A DNA stretch of 64,000 nucleotides from Agrostemma githago (Eukaryota > Streptophyta > Magnoliopsida > Caryophyllales > Caryophyllaceae): NCBI GenBank assembly GCA_958450325.1, contig OY288244.1, positions 33,417,424-33,481,423 on the forward strand, read 5' to 3'. Positions 46,394 to 58,851 of this stretch are shown here, piece after piece. Both the position numbers and the translations under genes were made by a program. The notes beneath the pieces were generated by a model that ran no database searches, was not told where the DNA came from, and saw only the letters and a program-made list of their open reading frames with translations. The stretch's first letter is position 1. Every line of letters begins with the position of its first letter.

Positions 46394-46400
46394 TATAAAT
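46394..46400 (+). promoter_or_regulatory. TATA box of the solo Tat LTR
   Basis: CTTATAAATACCCCACC is a good plant core promoter match, placed just after the palindrome cluster. Confidence 0.55.
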
Positions 46401-47423
46401 ACCCCACCCCCTCAACACAATTCGCAACCTTTTTTCAGCCATCATATGCACAACTTTTGCAACCTTTCTTCAACCTCAAACCCTCTACACCTAAACCACC
46501 ATAAATCACCTACATCATCTCGAAACTCCCGTGCCTAAGTCACTACTAGACGAGCCCTATTCCGAGAAGACGAAGCATGTTGGTTGAGGAAGCAAAATTC
46601 AATCCCGACTTCTACCTTTTCTCTCTTCTCTTCTCTCGTCCTTCCCGTCGTCTTCTTCTTTCTTTTTCGTCGTTTTTTGTTTCTTTTCTTCTTCCGTTTC
46701 TAATATCGTTATAAATACTACTATCGATTTAACGTTAAAACATCGCGCATGCATCAATTTACAAAAACAATCTCGAATCGAATACGTTTAAGGATGAATC
46801 TCGCATAAGACCCTTCTAATCCCTTTACGAGTTGTAACAATGGTGGAGCCCTTTCGAGGAGCCCCGCCCTAAACACTCAAGGGCCTGATGGGATCGCGAA
46901 TATTCCTCCTTAAACATGTTTGATTCTAATTTTTAAAAGGTTAGAACGAAACTTGTTGATGCAAATCGAACATCACATAATCCGCAAGGATTATTAACGA
47001 TGTCGTGACGCGGAGGGAATCGACTTTCGCTCTAATCAAACAAATAAAAAACGTTTATTTTTAAGATGCGATATCGACTCCGTAGTCGAATGTCATGTCT
47101 AAAAGAATTAATCAATAAACCGTACTAGCACAAACCCGTTGATGCCAAAATAATGGTCACATGGTCCGAAAGGACTAATTACGACATTACGACGCAGAGG
47201 AAATTATTTCGTCATAATTCAATTTAAAATGGTTTACAACATCTTTTTCTAAATTCCTGATAATCGATCTCGTAAAAATAGCATACATACTACGAGCATC
47301 AAAAACTGAGTCGAGTATAAATCATATTATATTTTTACGCGACTTAGTAAAATTATCAATTTAAAAATTAAAATCAATGTCGACATCTGTGCCTTTTCGA
47401 AACGGACAGCAGTCGTACAGGGG

Positions 47424-47533
47424 GCACTCGATCGAGTCCCATAGCCCACTCGATCGAGTGGTACCCCAAAAAAATGGGCAGGGGTCTGTAACTCGATCAC
47501 TCGATCGATTCCTACCTATGACTCGATCGAGGG
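47424..47533. repeat. Second ACTCGATCGAGT palindrome cluster
   Basis: Four full or partial copies of the same palindrome occur about 1 kb after the TATA box, probably in transcribed LTR sequence. Confidence 0.8.
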
Positions 47534-49279
47534 TTCCCTTCTACGCATAGAACGCGGGTTTCATATACCGTGTAAGCATCATCAAATATTTTTACGATCT
47601 CGGTTGTCACGTGTAAAGGCAATCACGTGTCCCTTCTTTTCAAAATCATGCATCAACACCGCATCTTATATCGTTTAATTTATATTCATCCCGTTATTAT
47701 CATCGTTACTAATTTTTTCGCGCTTATTGTATTGTAATTCCGGGTTGTATTCCGCCCGCGTATTTGTAATCTACTTTCGCGCTTTTATTTTCATTGTTTG
47801 TTTTATTGTACTAAACAAACCTCACATGCTAAAATAACTTCGACATTAGTTTGGAGGCATTAAACGACGTAGTTAAACATAATTCATATGTTTAGTCAAA
47901 AAATATTGTTTGCATAACATTCAACCGAATTACTAACGCGCGTATTCTAAAATCGAACGGTATCTTAGTAGAGGTCGCTAAAGTGCGGGCGGGGTTAGGT
48001 GTCCTTTGTGGGCTTCCCAATTCGTACCTTCACCCCTTACTCAGAACCTTGGTTTCCGGATGTCCGAAACCGTTGGCGCACGAGAGTCATTCGATATACG
48101 GTACCCGATAATGTCGGCATCGGTATCGTAATGCAAAGGGATGAACTCCACAAGCTCTAGTATCGAAGTGGGCCGTACTCTGTGCACGGCCCACCCAAAA
48201 TATAAAGTGGGTTCGAATGGGCCCGAACTCCCACAAAATTCGGTGGCGACTCCATTTTCGATTTAAATTTCAACCCGAGAACCATCTCACACGAGATTCA
48301 TTCGCCTCCCCAAACCCGCGCGTGGCCGCGTCGGGGTGGACCTATGTCATATCCCCAACATCATTAAGGTTCCAAATGACGATTCTGTAATCCCCTAGAA
48401 AATCTAACGCGATACAGTGGCGGAAACACTGTAGAGTCGAATCCACACTGCTCGCTAGCCCACACCCGGAACATGTATACCTGCCATGTTAAAACATAAC
48501 AGCCACAATCAGTGGGGAGCAACGTCAACGTTCTCCCAGCCGTATAACAAGATTTTAAAAACTGTAATTACTACTATAAAAAAAATAGTACAAAAAGAAA
48601 ACAGTAAAACATTATAATGAAAATAAGATTTCAGTGAAAAACTTCACGTATCGACATAAGATAATAAAAATGAGTTTTCCGGAGAAAACATAAAACATTT
48701 GCCAACCTGCAAATTAAAATTATATCGATAATAACAAAATATTCAGAATGGCGTTATAGATAGGATTAATGTAGAATCTAGACTTTCACTAGGACAATAC
48801 TAAACTAGCTTCGAGAACTTAGTAAAAAAAAAATCAGACTTCGATCTCTAACTAGGCAACTCAACTATAACAGGACTGCGTGCAGCGAGGTCCTGGCTTA
48901 AGTAATGTACACCCCTCCTGGACACCAACCGTAATCCAGTTAAACCCGACGGCGACTTACACGATGCGATATCTAAGTTTAAGTTCAAAATATACACACT
49001 CCTGAACACAAACCATGCTCAGTTCAACGACCAATGTGTCTCAACATAGACACACCAGCTTTATAGTTGATGGCAAAACATACATCCCAGACTATATTAC
49101 TCTAAACCCCCACTTTTCCTTATTCCATAACTCCAAAATAATCCTTTATCGATATTTAAAAGATGTATTCAATACAAACAATAGGAGAGTAAAAGAAAAG
49201 GAATCACTTTCCAAAAGAAGAAACTTTCTATTTTAGGACACTTCTATTGTTAGAAACTTTACCAAAAATAGCATCATAT

Positions 49280-51677
49280 TGTGGACATGACATAGGTCCA
49301 CCCCGACGCGGCGAAGCGCGGGTTTTGGGGAGGCGATAGAATTTCCATATGAGATGGATCGAATAGAATTTTAAATCGAAGTAGGAGTCGCCACCGAATT
49401 TTATGGTTATTCGGAACCGTTCGAACCCACTCTATATCGTAGTGGGCCATACTTAAAGCCTGACCCATTTCCGATGTCAGAGTTTATTGGGTTCGTCCCT
49501 TTGCATTTCGATACCGATGCCGACTGTGCGGTTAATCGTATATTGAATGACTCTCGTTGCCAATGGTTTCGGACATCCGGAAACCACGGTTCTGAGTAAG
49601 GGGTGAGGGTACGTGTTGGGAAGTTCAGCGAGAACACCCAACCCCGCCCGCACTTAGCGGCCTTTACTAAGATATCGTTCGGTTTTGTGTACACGCGTTA
49701 GTTCGACGATGAAATGATATGCAGAGATTATTTTCCTAGGACATGTGAGGAAAAGTAAACAAATGGGTTGCTAAGTCGTTTAATGCATGTTAAACTAATA
49801 ACGTCAAAGTTATTTTTAGCATGTGAAGTTCGTTTTAGTCTAATAAAACGATAAAAAGAAAATATGAGAAAAAGAATTGCTACAAACACGAGAAAACGGG
49901 TTAGCAACGATTGAAATAATAATATATGAAAGAAATGAAATCGAGAAAATAAATATTAATCGAAATCTGAAAAATATAGTTTGAAACGTTGTTTTGTATA
50001 AAAAACGATGTTCGAGAAAAAATAAATAAAAAAACGAAAAAAAGATGTGTTTGGGCCGAGAGCCGCGCGACTCGCCCGAGACTCATGCGGGTCGCGTGGC
50101 GGCCTGATTTCGACAACGGTTTTTGGAAAATTTTTGATTAAATCGCGTACGAATATCGCATAACTCGTACTCGACTTAATATTCTCGGTATTCGTTATAT
50201 TCGATAGTTGATTATCAAATATTTAGAATAGTTTTGGAAAAGATGTAAATTTAGAAATCGTCTCGTAAAATAATAAAAATAAACGAACGAAAAACTAAAA
50301 AAGGTAGAACCGGATCAGACTCGTGCGCGAGTCGCCTGGACCGGGCGCGACTCGCGTACGGGTCTGATTTTTTATATATTTTTTGTGTTCGAAATCGTTA
50401 TAAATCGCGTACAAACATGAATTAATTTGTACTCGGTTTATATTTTCGATATTCGTCGTATTCGATATTCGATTATGAAATCGATATCGAATATTCGGAA
50501 TGACTTTAGAAAAGGTTTTGAAAAAGTTTGTTTTTGAACGAAAAAGTTGTAAAAAAGGATTTTGAACGAAAAAATATAATGAATTCGTCGAAACCTTAAT
50601 ATAATTCTTTTCGATACGATATTCGATTATATAAAATCGATATCATATTTTAAGAATATAGGAAAATAGTTTTTAGTAGTATCGATATTAGAAAATAAAA
50701 GAAAAAGACCGACGAGAGACCCATAAAAAAAACGAGAGAAAGGGAAGAGAAAAGAGAAGAGACGGGTTTGATTTACACCCTCAACCTACATGCTTTGTAT
50801 TCTCGGTATAAGGCTAGTCGGGAAGTGGCTTAGACTTGGGAGCGTCGAGATGATGAGGATGAGTTAAGGTGTATCGGTTTGGGTGGTTTGTGTGTATGTG
50901 AGGCGTGGGTTCGGCCGGGTGATGGGATCGGTTTCGTCGGATTTTTGGAATTATTTCAGGATTACGTTGGGATTTTGGATGTTGCTTTTTGGCTGACTTT
51001 CTCGGTATTTTTGATGAGTTGCTGATGGTATTTTTTCGGTGTCCTTTGGATGTTGAAGGGAGGGTCCTATTTATAGGAACCGAGGTGGTCTTGCTTGTGT
51101 GACAAGAAACACCGGTTTGGATAGGAAATACGAGAGTTCGTAAGGGAATAAACTTCTCGTTTCTTAGTGAAGAAGCCAAAAATCTCGGCTGGTGGGGAGG
51201 TATTTCGGCTGTCCTGGGGTATCTCGGCCGAGTATTTTGATGCTCGGTCGATGTCTGATTCGGTTTCCGGATAGAATTCCTACTTGAGATCGAATTCTAT
51301 CCTTAAACAGATTTGTTTAATATTTGTGAAGGCTGATTTTTTGGTGTTTGAGTCCGAATCAACCATGTAGTGTCACGGCCAGCTCGTGTGACTCGGGAAA
51401 AAATATCTTTGACCGGGTTTGACTCGGTTGCTAAAAGACGGTTTTACCCCTGGTGACGGTTTCGACCCAAATTAGTGTTATTTGACTCGAAACGACCCAC
51501 TGGGCCTGGATTGGAGGTTGGTTTTGTGAGATCTGTACTCCTTAAAATGTCTAAACCAAATGTCCATAATTACAAGCCCATATCCGAGTCTATCAAAGCA
51601 CGTTTACGTCCTATCATCATCGGGTGTTTGGCGGGAACTACTATAGACACCTGGCGGTCAAAATGTGGGTGTCTACA
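49280..51677 (-). repeat. TR-GAG 3' LTR
   Basis: 2,398 bp. TATA box TATAAAT on the minus strand at 51069-51075. Upstream of it, near 51187-51245, is a CTCGGCCGAG and TCTCGGCTG cluster. Further downstream (50049-50115 and 50310-50370) are GACTCG/CGAGTC-type repeats. Frames inside it are LTR noise. Confidence 0.93.
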
Positions 51678-51690
51678 GAGCCCCCACTCT
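51678..51690 (-). promoter_or_regulatory. TR-GAG polypurine tract
   Basis: The minus strand reads AGAGTGGGGGCTC directly before the 3' LTR. Confidence 0.8.
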
Positions 51691-54203
51691 GACTGAGGCT
51701 TGGACAAGGCAAAAGTCAGAGTAGCTACCAGGTCAATCAAGGATTAAAACCTGGCAGACTTCTGACCGGGTCGTTTAGGGTCCATTAGACCTGCGTGAAG
51801 GGCTCGCCAGCCACAGAATAGAAATCATACCTGGGTTGATGCTGATAATGTCGTGGGAGCTTGCCTAGGAAGCCACGGGTATATCCGTTTGCAGATATAT
51901 CCTGTCTTAGAATTGCGCGGGAGCTTGCATGAGCTTTTCCACTGGGGAACTTAGAATTTTTTGGGAGTCTTGGGTGTACCTGTATGCCGACACATAACAT
52001 ATTGCATGTAACATTTAGGCAAAACACCGACTCATGCTGGGGAAGATGATTTTTTCGAAAAAATTTGAAAAGAGGAAAGCTGAAATTTTTGGAAGTTTTG
52101 AAAACAAGGATGGCTGGGATGACTTTGATTCCTAATTGGATCCTGACATGGATTCCTAAAAATCCCCTGGTTAGGCCTGTATGCCTTGATGAAGTGTGAT
52201 AAAATTTCCTATTCCCGTGGTGACTAGGAAAATGATTTTCTCAAATGGCTAAGCTTTGCGAATTTTAAAATGAGAATTTGAAGAGAGAGATATACCGACC
52301 GACTCGACTCTGGACGCGACAAGACGAGCTGACAGACACGACTGGACTCTCTAAGAGTTGGACCGTGACTCGGTAGGGGATGGGCCACCTAATATGACAA
52401 GACTCTTAAGTTGCGCTATTCCGTAGCCTAGGCGAGTGGCAACACGGTCAAATCCTCGGAATGGGACTGATCTGCTATAGGGGAATTGCAGTAATCTGTA
52501 ATGAGACTGTTTTAGCAGTAACAATGTTGTAGTCTAGTGCTCCTTTTGAATTTTTGAATTTTTGGGTACATTTCCAAAGTGGGTATTACTCCGAGTCCTG
52601 ACAGATTTTCGCCTTTGACTGAGCCGAGTACTAGGACACACTACAGAAAGGAGGCTAGATTTTTTGAATTCATCTGGATTTTGTGAGTGGATGGAGGTTT
52701 CCTGCCTAAGAGAAGCCCCCAGGATGACAAAGCTAGCTGTTGAGAACATGATGGTGTCGTGACCAGAATGATGGCGCTTTTTTGAATATGTGTCAATGTG
52801 GGTGGTTGTGCCTCTGTTGAAAGGCTGCCTACGTATTCACGTGTTAGTGAAATCAAACCAAGCCGTAGTTCAGTGGATTGAAAGATATATAATGGTGCCT
52901 AGTTTACTAGGGCTTTGTGTGTAACTAGCCACAGCGATGGTGTAGGCTAGGTGCATTCCCAGTGATGTCTTGATCAAAGGGCTAGAATAGTTAGGAGGTT
53001 GATCCTGTGACTGTGAGCGTTCTCCGGGATAGCCCCCAGAGGTGGTGTGCACTATTTGGGCATGTTCTATGCCGACTGCAAGTTGAGCTCCCGTGTTTGG
53101 GACTGGTAACTGGTTTAGATGAGAAGAATTGGGATGGGATTTTAACGAGTTTTGCTCTCGGGGATTTTAACGAGTTATGTTCTCGGGGATTCGATGAGTT
53201 TTGCTCTCGGGGATTGTAACGAGTTTTGCTCTCGGGGATTTGATGAGTTTTGCTCTCGGGGATTTGAATATGGTGATTGTGAATTCTGTTATGTAAAGGG
53301 GAGGTCGAGTAGAATGGCTCGAACTTTGATCGGGCAGGCTGATAATGCGGGATCTGGTTTCCATGTCTGGCCCTAAAGGTTTGGGTGTATCCTATGGAGC
53401 TTGAATCCTCAAAATTCTGGGCTGTCTCTAGCCTAGGTCTCGAGAAGGTCTTGAGGGTTGTAATGTGGGAAGGCTAGATGTGGTGTTAGCTGACCAACTT
53501 GACTGTCTCTCCCCTATTGGATGGTATGGGTATTGATAATTTTTTGATTAGACTGTTTCACGGTCATGGGTTTTGAATTCTTTGGGTTGACCTCTTAGCC
53601 CCGGTCATGGGATTCTTCATTTGAGTTGACCGTGTCTGGTCGAGAGATGTTGATAATTCTTTTTTGATCATGGCCAGCTTTTTTTGTTTTGGCCTTTTGC
53701 TTTTTTTTTTTCTCTTGGACTTTTAATTTTTTTTTGTCCAGCTTTTTTTTTTGTCGGTCAGACTAACACCTAAGGTAGGGTTTGGTTAGTCTTATTGGAA
53801 GGGTGTTTATTGTGGGAAGTGGGCTTGCCTCCCGTCTTGAACCCAAACTAGAAGGCTACCCAGATTTGTCATAGGATTCGATATGCTCCTGCTACGGGTA
53901 GTTATGTGGCTTTCTATACCAGACATGGAATAGGTAAAAGGAAAACACGGGCTCGGTTTCCTGCAGTCATTATAGATGTGCCTATAATAGTCACGTGCGT
54001 GTGCTCACAGTGTATGATGGTGTTCATCATGTTCTCGAAAACACATGAGAAATAGAAAAGCTGATTTTATTGAAATGTGAAAAGAGGACAGAATACCGCT
54101 GACTCTGACTCTGACTTTGACTTTGAAATTGAAAGAAATAGTACATCCTAGACTCGGACTCAGACTCGGACTTGAACCAAATCTAGACTCTTGGATGAGG
54201 TTG
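51691..54203 (-). other. TR-GAG region between gag and polypurine tract
   Basis: About 2.5 kb where pol would be expected. I see no protease, RT or integrase motif on either strand. It contains the ~25-bp tandem repeat 53140-53264 and a T-rich stretch at ~53690-53755. Confidence 0.75.
53140..53264. repeat. ~25-bp tandem repeat, five copies
   Basis: The unit is roughly TTTAACGAGTTTTGCTCTCG plus GGGAT, repeated five times with small changes, some units being 24 bp. Confidence 0.88.
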
Positions 54204-55040
54204 TCAGCAGTCTTCGGCTTCCAAGGACTCAAGTGGATGTCCAGTATGGCCTTCGGTAGAAGCTTCACCCAGATCTTCATTATGTCGAAGATCGTCTTCA
54301 ATCCTGATGCCCATTTCGGTAAGCACCGCAAAGTTTGAAATGCCGGCATACCTAAGATGGACGCGGTAGGGAGGTAGGAGGTTGTTGATGAATGTCTCCA
54401 CTAGTGTCTTCTCGTTGGGCTTGTCTACCAACTTAACACTTTCGGCCCTCCACCTTTGAAGGTACTTGGTGAAACCTTCCTTGGACTCTTGGGCCATGAC
54501 CTCCAGGGTGCACATTGTGGTCTGGATCTCGGTATTATCTCCATAATTCCGAGCGAACTCTGTTGCGACGTCGTCCCAAGTCTTGTACTTCTTGGAATCG
54601 AGCCTGTAATACCAGGCTTTTGGATGCTTCTCAAGGGAAGAAGCAAAGACATGCTTGAACATGCTGGACTTAACCCCCTTAAGGGCCATAAACTCCTTGA
54701 AAGCCCGGGTGTGGTGGACCGGGTCTTCAGTACCCTCGAACATTGGTAAACCCGTCAGGTTGAGATTGGCGGGTAGTTCATCGGTCAGTGGGGTGTAGGT
54801 CCGAGCATTCTCCGTATGGATGGAGCTTTGGGTTGTCAGATGGACCTGTTCCTGCAGTTTGTGGACTGCGCTGGCCAATTCAGCTAAAGGCCCAGTAGTA
54901 TCGACATTGCCACTAGGAGTTCCCTGCTCTATGGCACTTACCCGGGTGAGGATGGCGATCTGGTCTTCCCGCATTTTCCTCAATTGGTCTTGGATTTGGG
55001 CCAACGAGGTGGTCAATTCATCTATGGCTTTTTGTGTCAT
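54204..55040 (-). CDS. Gag protein of the TR-GAG element
   Basis: An intact 278-codon frame from ATG 55040. Residues 1-90 are a coiled-coil-prone N-terminus (MTQKAIDELTTSLAQIQDQL, heptad-like). Residues ~100-255 form the Retrotrans_gag capsid domain: LPMFEGTEDPVHHTRAFKEF, MFKHVFASSLEKHPKAWYYR, DDVATEFARNYGDN, then TKYLQRWRAESVKLVDKP and ETFINNLLP. It ends at LESLEAEDC without a zinc knuckle, shorter than gag of autonomous Tat/Ogre elements. The product probably assembles or co-assembles particles. Intactness fits the recent insertion. Other frames overlapping this stretch on both strands are shadows. Confidence 0.88.
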   Translation of the reverse strand: MTQKAIDELTTSLAQIQDQLRKMREDQIAILTRVSAIEQGTPSGNVDTTGPLAELASAVHKLQEQVHLTTQSSIHTENARTYTPLTDELPANLNLTGLPMFEGTEDPVHHTRAFKEFMALKGVKSSMFKHVFASSLEKHPKAWYYRLDSKKYKTWDDVATEFARNYGDNTEIQTTMCTLEVMAQESKEGFTKYLQRWRAESVKLVDKPNEKTLVETFINNLLPPYRVHLRYAGISNFAVLTEMGIRIEDDLRHNEDLGEASTEGHTGHPLESLEAEDC

Positions 55041-56430
55041 GGCTCGAGTGTAGGGCGGCCTGTCTTTAAGAATACCGCGTAATCAGGAAAGTTGCTTCGG
55101 AACTCGAATACACCAAGGCATAGGAAATAGCGTGGGAGGAGAGACGACTTCAGTTTGACTCGGGTTAGACTCTCCTAAGACAAATGTGTAGGGTACGATT
55201 CTCGGAGTGACTGTGATTAATCGCTCCATCGGAGAATAGCCCCCAAGTGAGGCTAAGGACTCAGATAGGACTCAAATGGTGTGACATCTAAGCGACTCAA
55301 AAGTGGGGTACGTGAGACACGTGTAAGACAAGACCCTTAGAGCAACCGTGATTGGTCGCTCTACTGAAAGGGTAGCCCCCGAGTGGGACTGAAGACTTTG
55401 TTAAGACTCGAGTGTCGGACGAGTGACCCTTAGATGTAAGGATCACGAACCTTTTGTTATAAGGCTATGCCTTGTAAAAGGTTGACTCGGAAAAGACACC
55501 TAGACGGGTGACTCGTGGATGATGGACCTTCCTTAGGATTCGGCAAAGTGGGCCTAGTCCTGTTCGAAGGAAGGTCTATGTGAGAATTCCTCAGACTTTG
55601 GACTCGAGTGTGTAAACGGGCTTTCCTTTGTAGGAGTTAGTCCTACGAAGGTGGGCCGTGCCTTGACAAGTAAGGCGGACTGGGATGGGGTGGAAACTCG
55701 TGATATAAGATCGACGGAGTTTCGACGCTATGGACTCTTACAACCTATGACAAGACCCGACACTGCTAAATACGGGAAGTCCTAAGAAGAAGAGGGTTTT
55801 GAAAAGAGAATTTGAATTTGAAAACCGAGCAAAGTCGGATTGGAAGACCCGATTTTTCTTTGAAAACCGAGAAAAAGGGTTATCGGGCCGAGATTTCGGG
55901 CTTTTTTTTTTGAAAAGGTTTGGACAGCATACCGGCTAAAAATAGGCTATTTTGAGTCAAAATCATAAGTCCTAAATTCGGCAGCTTTCCGAGTTTTGAA
56001 AAAGTGGATGGGTTTGAAAAGATGTAAATTTTTGAAAGATGACGGTTTTTGAAAAGACCAAAGGAGATCAAGTAGCATGTAGTCATAGAATCAGTATAAC
56101 GACGCCATGTATGCTCTTAATCTAAGTCTCGGTCGGTCTAATAGGGTCTATACCAACAACGATGGCTTTCTCGTACTGAGGACGGACTCCCTAAGCCGAG
56201 TTGGTCTTAGGACATGCCGCAAAGTCTAAACGAGTTCCGCCATCGAAGTCTTTAGTGCACCCAAGTGGGAATGCACCGTGGTATAGTGGGACATCGGTCA
56301 CAAGTAACCGGCCCGGGATAGAACGGGGTTATGCATGAACCATCGAACTAAAACGTGTAAATTACTAATCGAACGATTTCTTTTCGAGTCTCACCCTGAG
56401 GATGCCGATGGTAAGTGACACATCAGTTAA
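55041..56430 (-). other. TR-GAG leader
   Basis: About 1.4 kb of GC-richer untranslated sequence between primer site and gag ATG. It likely holds packaging signals by position; no coding frame is supported. Confidence 0.6.
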
Positions 56431-56448
56431 TCCCCAGTGAAGTCGCCA
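56431..56448 (-). promoter_or_regulatory. TR-GAG primer binding site
   Basis: The minus strand reads TGGCGACTTCACTGGGGA, three bases from the 5' LTR end. This is the type used by Tat/Ogre-lineage elements and usually assigned to an Arg-tRNA primer. Confidence 0.8.
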
Positions 56449-56451
56449 AAT

Positions 56452-58851
56452 TGTGGACATGACATAGGTCCACCCCGACGCGGCGAAGCGCGGGTTTTGG
56501 GGAGGCGATAGAATTTCCATATGAGATGGATCGAATAGAATTTTAAATCGAAGTAGGAGTCGCCACCGAATTTTATGGTTATTCGGAACCGTTCGAACCC
56601 ACTCTATATCGTAGTGGGCCATACTTAAAGCCTGGCCCATTTCCGATGTCAGAGTTTATTGGGTTCGTCCCTTTGCATTTCGATACCGATGCCAACTGGG
56701 CGGTTAATCGTATATTGAATGACTCTCGTTGCCAATGGTTTCGGACATCCGGAAACCACGGTTCTGAGTAAGGGGTGAGGGTACGTGTTGGGAAGTTCAG
56801 CGAGAACACCCAACCCCGCCCGCACTTAGCGGCCTTTACTAAGATATCGTTCGGTTTTGTGTACACGCGTTAGTTCGACGATGAAATGATATGCAGAGAT
56901 TATTTTCCTAGGACATGTGAGGAAAAGTAAACAAATGGGTTGCTAAGTCGTTTAATGCATGTTAAACTAATAACGTCAAAGTTATTTTTAGCATGTGAAG
57001 TTCGTTTTAGTCTAATAAAACGATAAAAAGAAAATATGAGAAAAAGAATTGCTACAAACACGAGAAAACGGGTTAGCAACGATTGAAATAATAATATATG
57101 AAAGAAATGAAATCGAGAAAATAAATATTAATCGAAATCTGAAAAATATAGTTTGAAACGTTGTTTTGTATAAAAAATGATGTTCGAGAAAAAATAAATA
57201 AAAAAACGAAAAAAAGATGTGTTTGGGCCGAGAGCCGCGCGACTCGCCCGAGACTCATGCGGGTCGCGTGGCGGCCTGATTTCGACAACGGTTTTTGGAA
57301 AATTTTTGATTAAATTGCGTACGAATATCGCATAACTCGTACTCGACTTAATATTCTCGGTATTCGTTATATTCGATAGTTGATTATCAAATATTTAGAA
57401 TAGTTTTGGAAAAGATGTAAATTTAGAAATCGTCTCGTAAAATAATAAAAATAAACGAACGAAAAACTAAAAAAGGTAGAACCGGATCAGACTCGTGCGC
57501 GAGTCGCCTGGACCGGGCGCGACTCGCGTACGGGTCTGATTTTTTATATATTTTTTGTGTTCGAAATCGTTATAAATCGCGTACAAACATGAATTAATTT
57601 GTACTCGGTTTATATTTTCGATATTCGTCGTATTCGATATTCGATTATGAAATCGATATCGAATATTCGGAATGACTTTAGAAAAGGTTTTGAAAAAGTT
57701 TGTTTTTGAACGAAAAAGTTGTAAAAAAGGATTTTGAACGAAAAAATATAATGAATTCGTCGAAACCTTAATATAATTCTTTTCGATACGATATTCGATT
57801 ATATAAAATCGGTATCATATTTTAAGAATATAGGAAAATAGTTTTTAGTAGTATCGATATTAGAAAATAAAAGAAAAAGACCGACGAGAGACCCATAAAA
57901 AAAACGAGAGAAAGGGAAGAGAAAAGAGAAGAGACGGGTTTGATTTACACCCTCAACCTACATGCTTTGTATTCTCGGTATAAGGCTAGTCGGGAAGTGG
58001 CTTACACTTGGGAGCGTCGAGATGATGAGGATGAGTTAAGGTGTATCGGTTTGGGTGGTTTATGTGTATGTGAGGCGTGGGTTCGGCCGGGTGATGGGAT
58101 CGGTTTCGTCGGATTTTTGGAATTATTTCAGGATTACGTTGGGATTTTGGATGTTGCTTTTTGGCTGACTTTCTCGGTATTTTTGATGTGTTGCTGATGG
58201 TATTTTTTTCGGTGTCCTTTGGATGTTGAAGGGAGGGTCCTATTTATAGGAACCGAGGTGGTCTTGCTTGTGTGACAAGAAACACCGGTTTGGATAGGAA
58301 ATACGAGAGTTCGTAAGGGAATAAACTTCTCGTTTCTTAGTGAAGAAGCCAAAAATCTCGGCTGGTGGGGAGGTATTTCGGCTGTCCTGGGGTATCTCGG
58401 CCGAGTATTTTGATGCTCGGTCGATTTCTGATTCGGTTTCCGGATAGAATTCCTACTTGAGATCGAATTCTATCCTTGAACAGATTTGTTTAAATATTTG
58501 TGAAGGCTGATTTTTTGGTGTTTGAGTCCGAATCAACCATGTAGTGTCACGGCCAGCTCGTGTGACTCGGGAAAAAATATCTTTGACCGGGTTTGACTCG
58601 GTTGCTAAAAGACGGTTTTACCCCTGGTGACGGTTTCGACCCAAATTAGTGTTATTTGACTCGAAACGACCCACTGGGCCTGGATTTGAGGTTGGTTTTG
58701 TGAGATCTGTACTCCTTAAAATGTCTAAACCAAATGTCCATAACTACAAGCCCATATCCGAGTCTATCAAAGCACGTTTACGTCCTATCATCATCGGGTG
58801 TTTGGCGGGAACTACTATAGACACCTGGCGGTCAAAATGTGGGTGTCTACA
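56452..58851 (-). repeat. TR-GAG 5' LTR
   Basis: 2,400 bp, almost identical to 49280-51677. Its TATA box at 58242-58248 (minus strand) would drive gag RNA. Confidence 0.93.

Larger units (their letters stand above)
45862..48357 (+). mobile_element. Solo Tat-type LTR
   Basis: 2,496 bp from TGTAGACACT to ATATCCCCA, flanked by ACATC at 45857-45861 and 48358-48362. It shares its start, several internal blocks (CTCACAAAACCAACCTCAAAT, AGGCCCAGTGGGTC) and its end with the LTRs of the TR-GAG element, but is diverged. The frames inside (for example 45983-46216) are not genes. Confidence 0.9.
49280..58851 (-). mobile_element. TR-GAG: complete gag-only LTR retrotransposon of Tat/Ogre affinity
   Basis: LTRs 49280-51677 and 56452-58851 run TGTAGACACC to CATGTCCACA on the minus strand. 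By eye they differ by 13 substitutions and 2 one-base indels over ~2.4 kb. The TSD CATAT is at 49275-49279 and 58852-58856. The internal 4.77 kb has a primer site, leader, one gag frame and a polypurine tract, but no protease, RT or integrase. This matches the published class of terminal-repeat retrotransposons with a GAG domain. It sits in the LARD-B LTR and is the youngest large insertion here. Confidence 0.93.

Noticed and set aside
49274..50116. Minus-strand frames of 64-95 codons repeated at 56365-57288
   Set aside because: They are duplicated only because they lie in the two TR-GAG LTRs. They have no protein-like features, and one crosses the LTR/flank boundary.
53140..53264. CRISPR array
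   Set aside because: Contiguous 24-25-bp tandem repeat without unique spacers or cas genes.
54117..55053. Plus-strand frames opposite the TR-GAG gag gene
   Set aside because: Antisense shadows of gag; their sequence is explained by the conserved gag codons.
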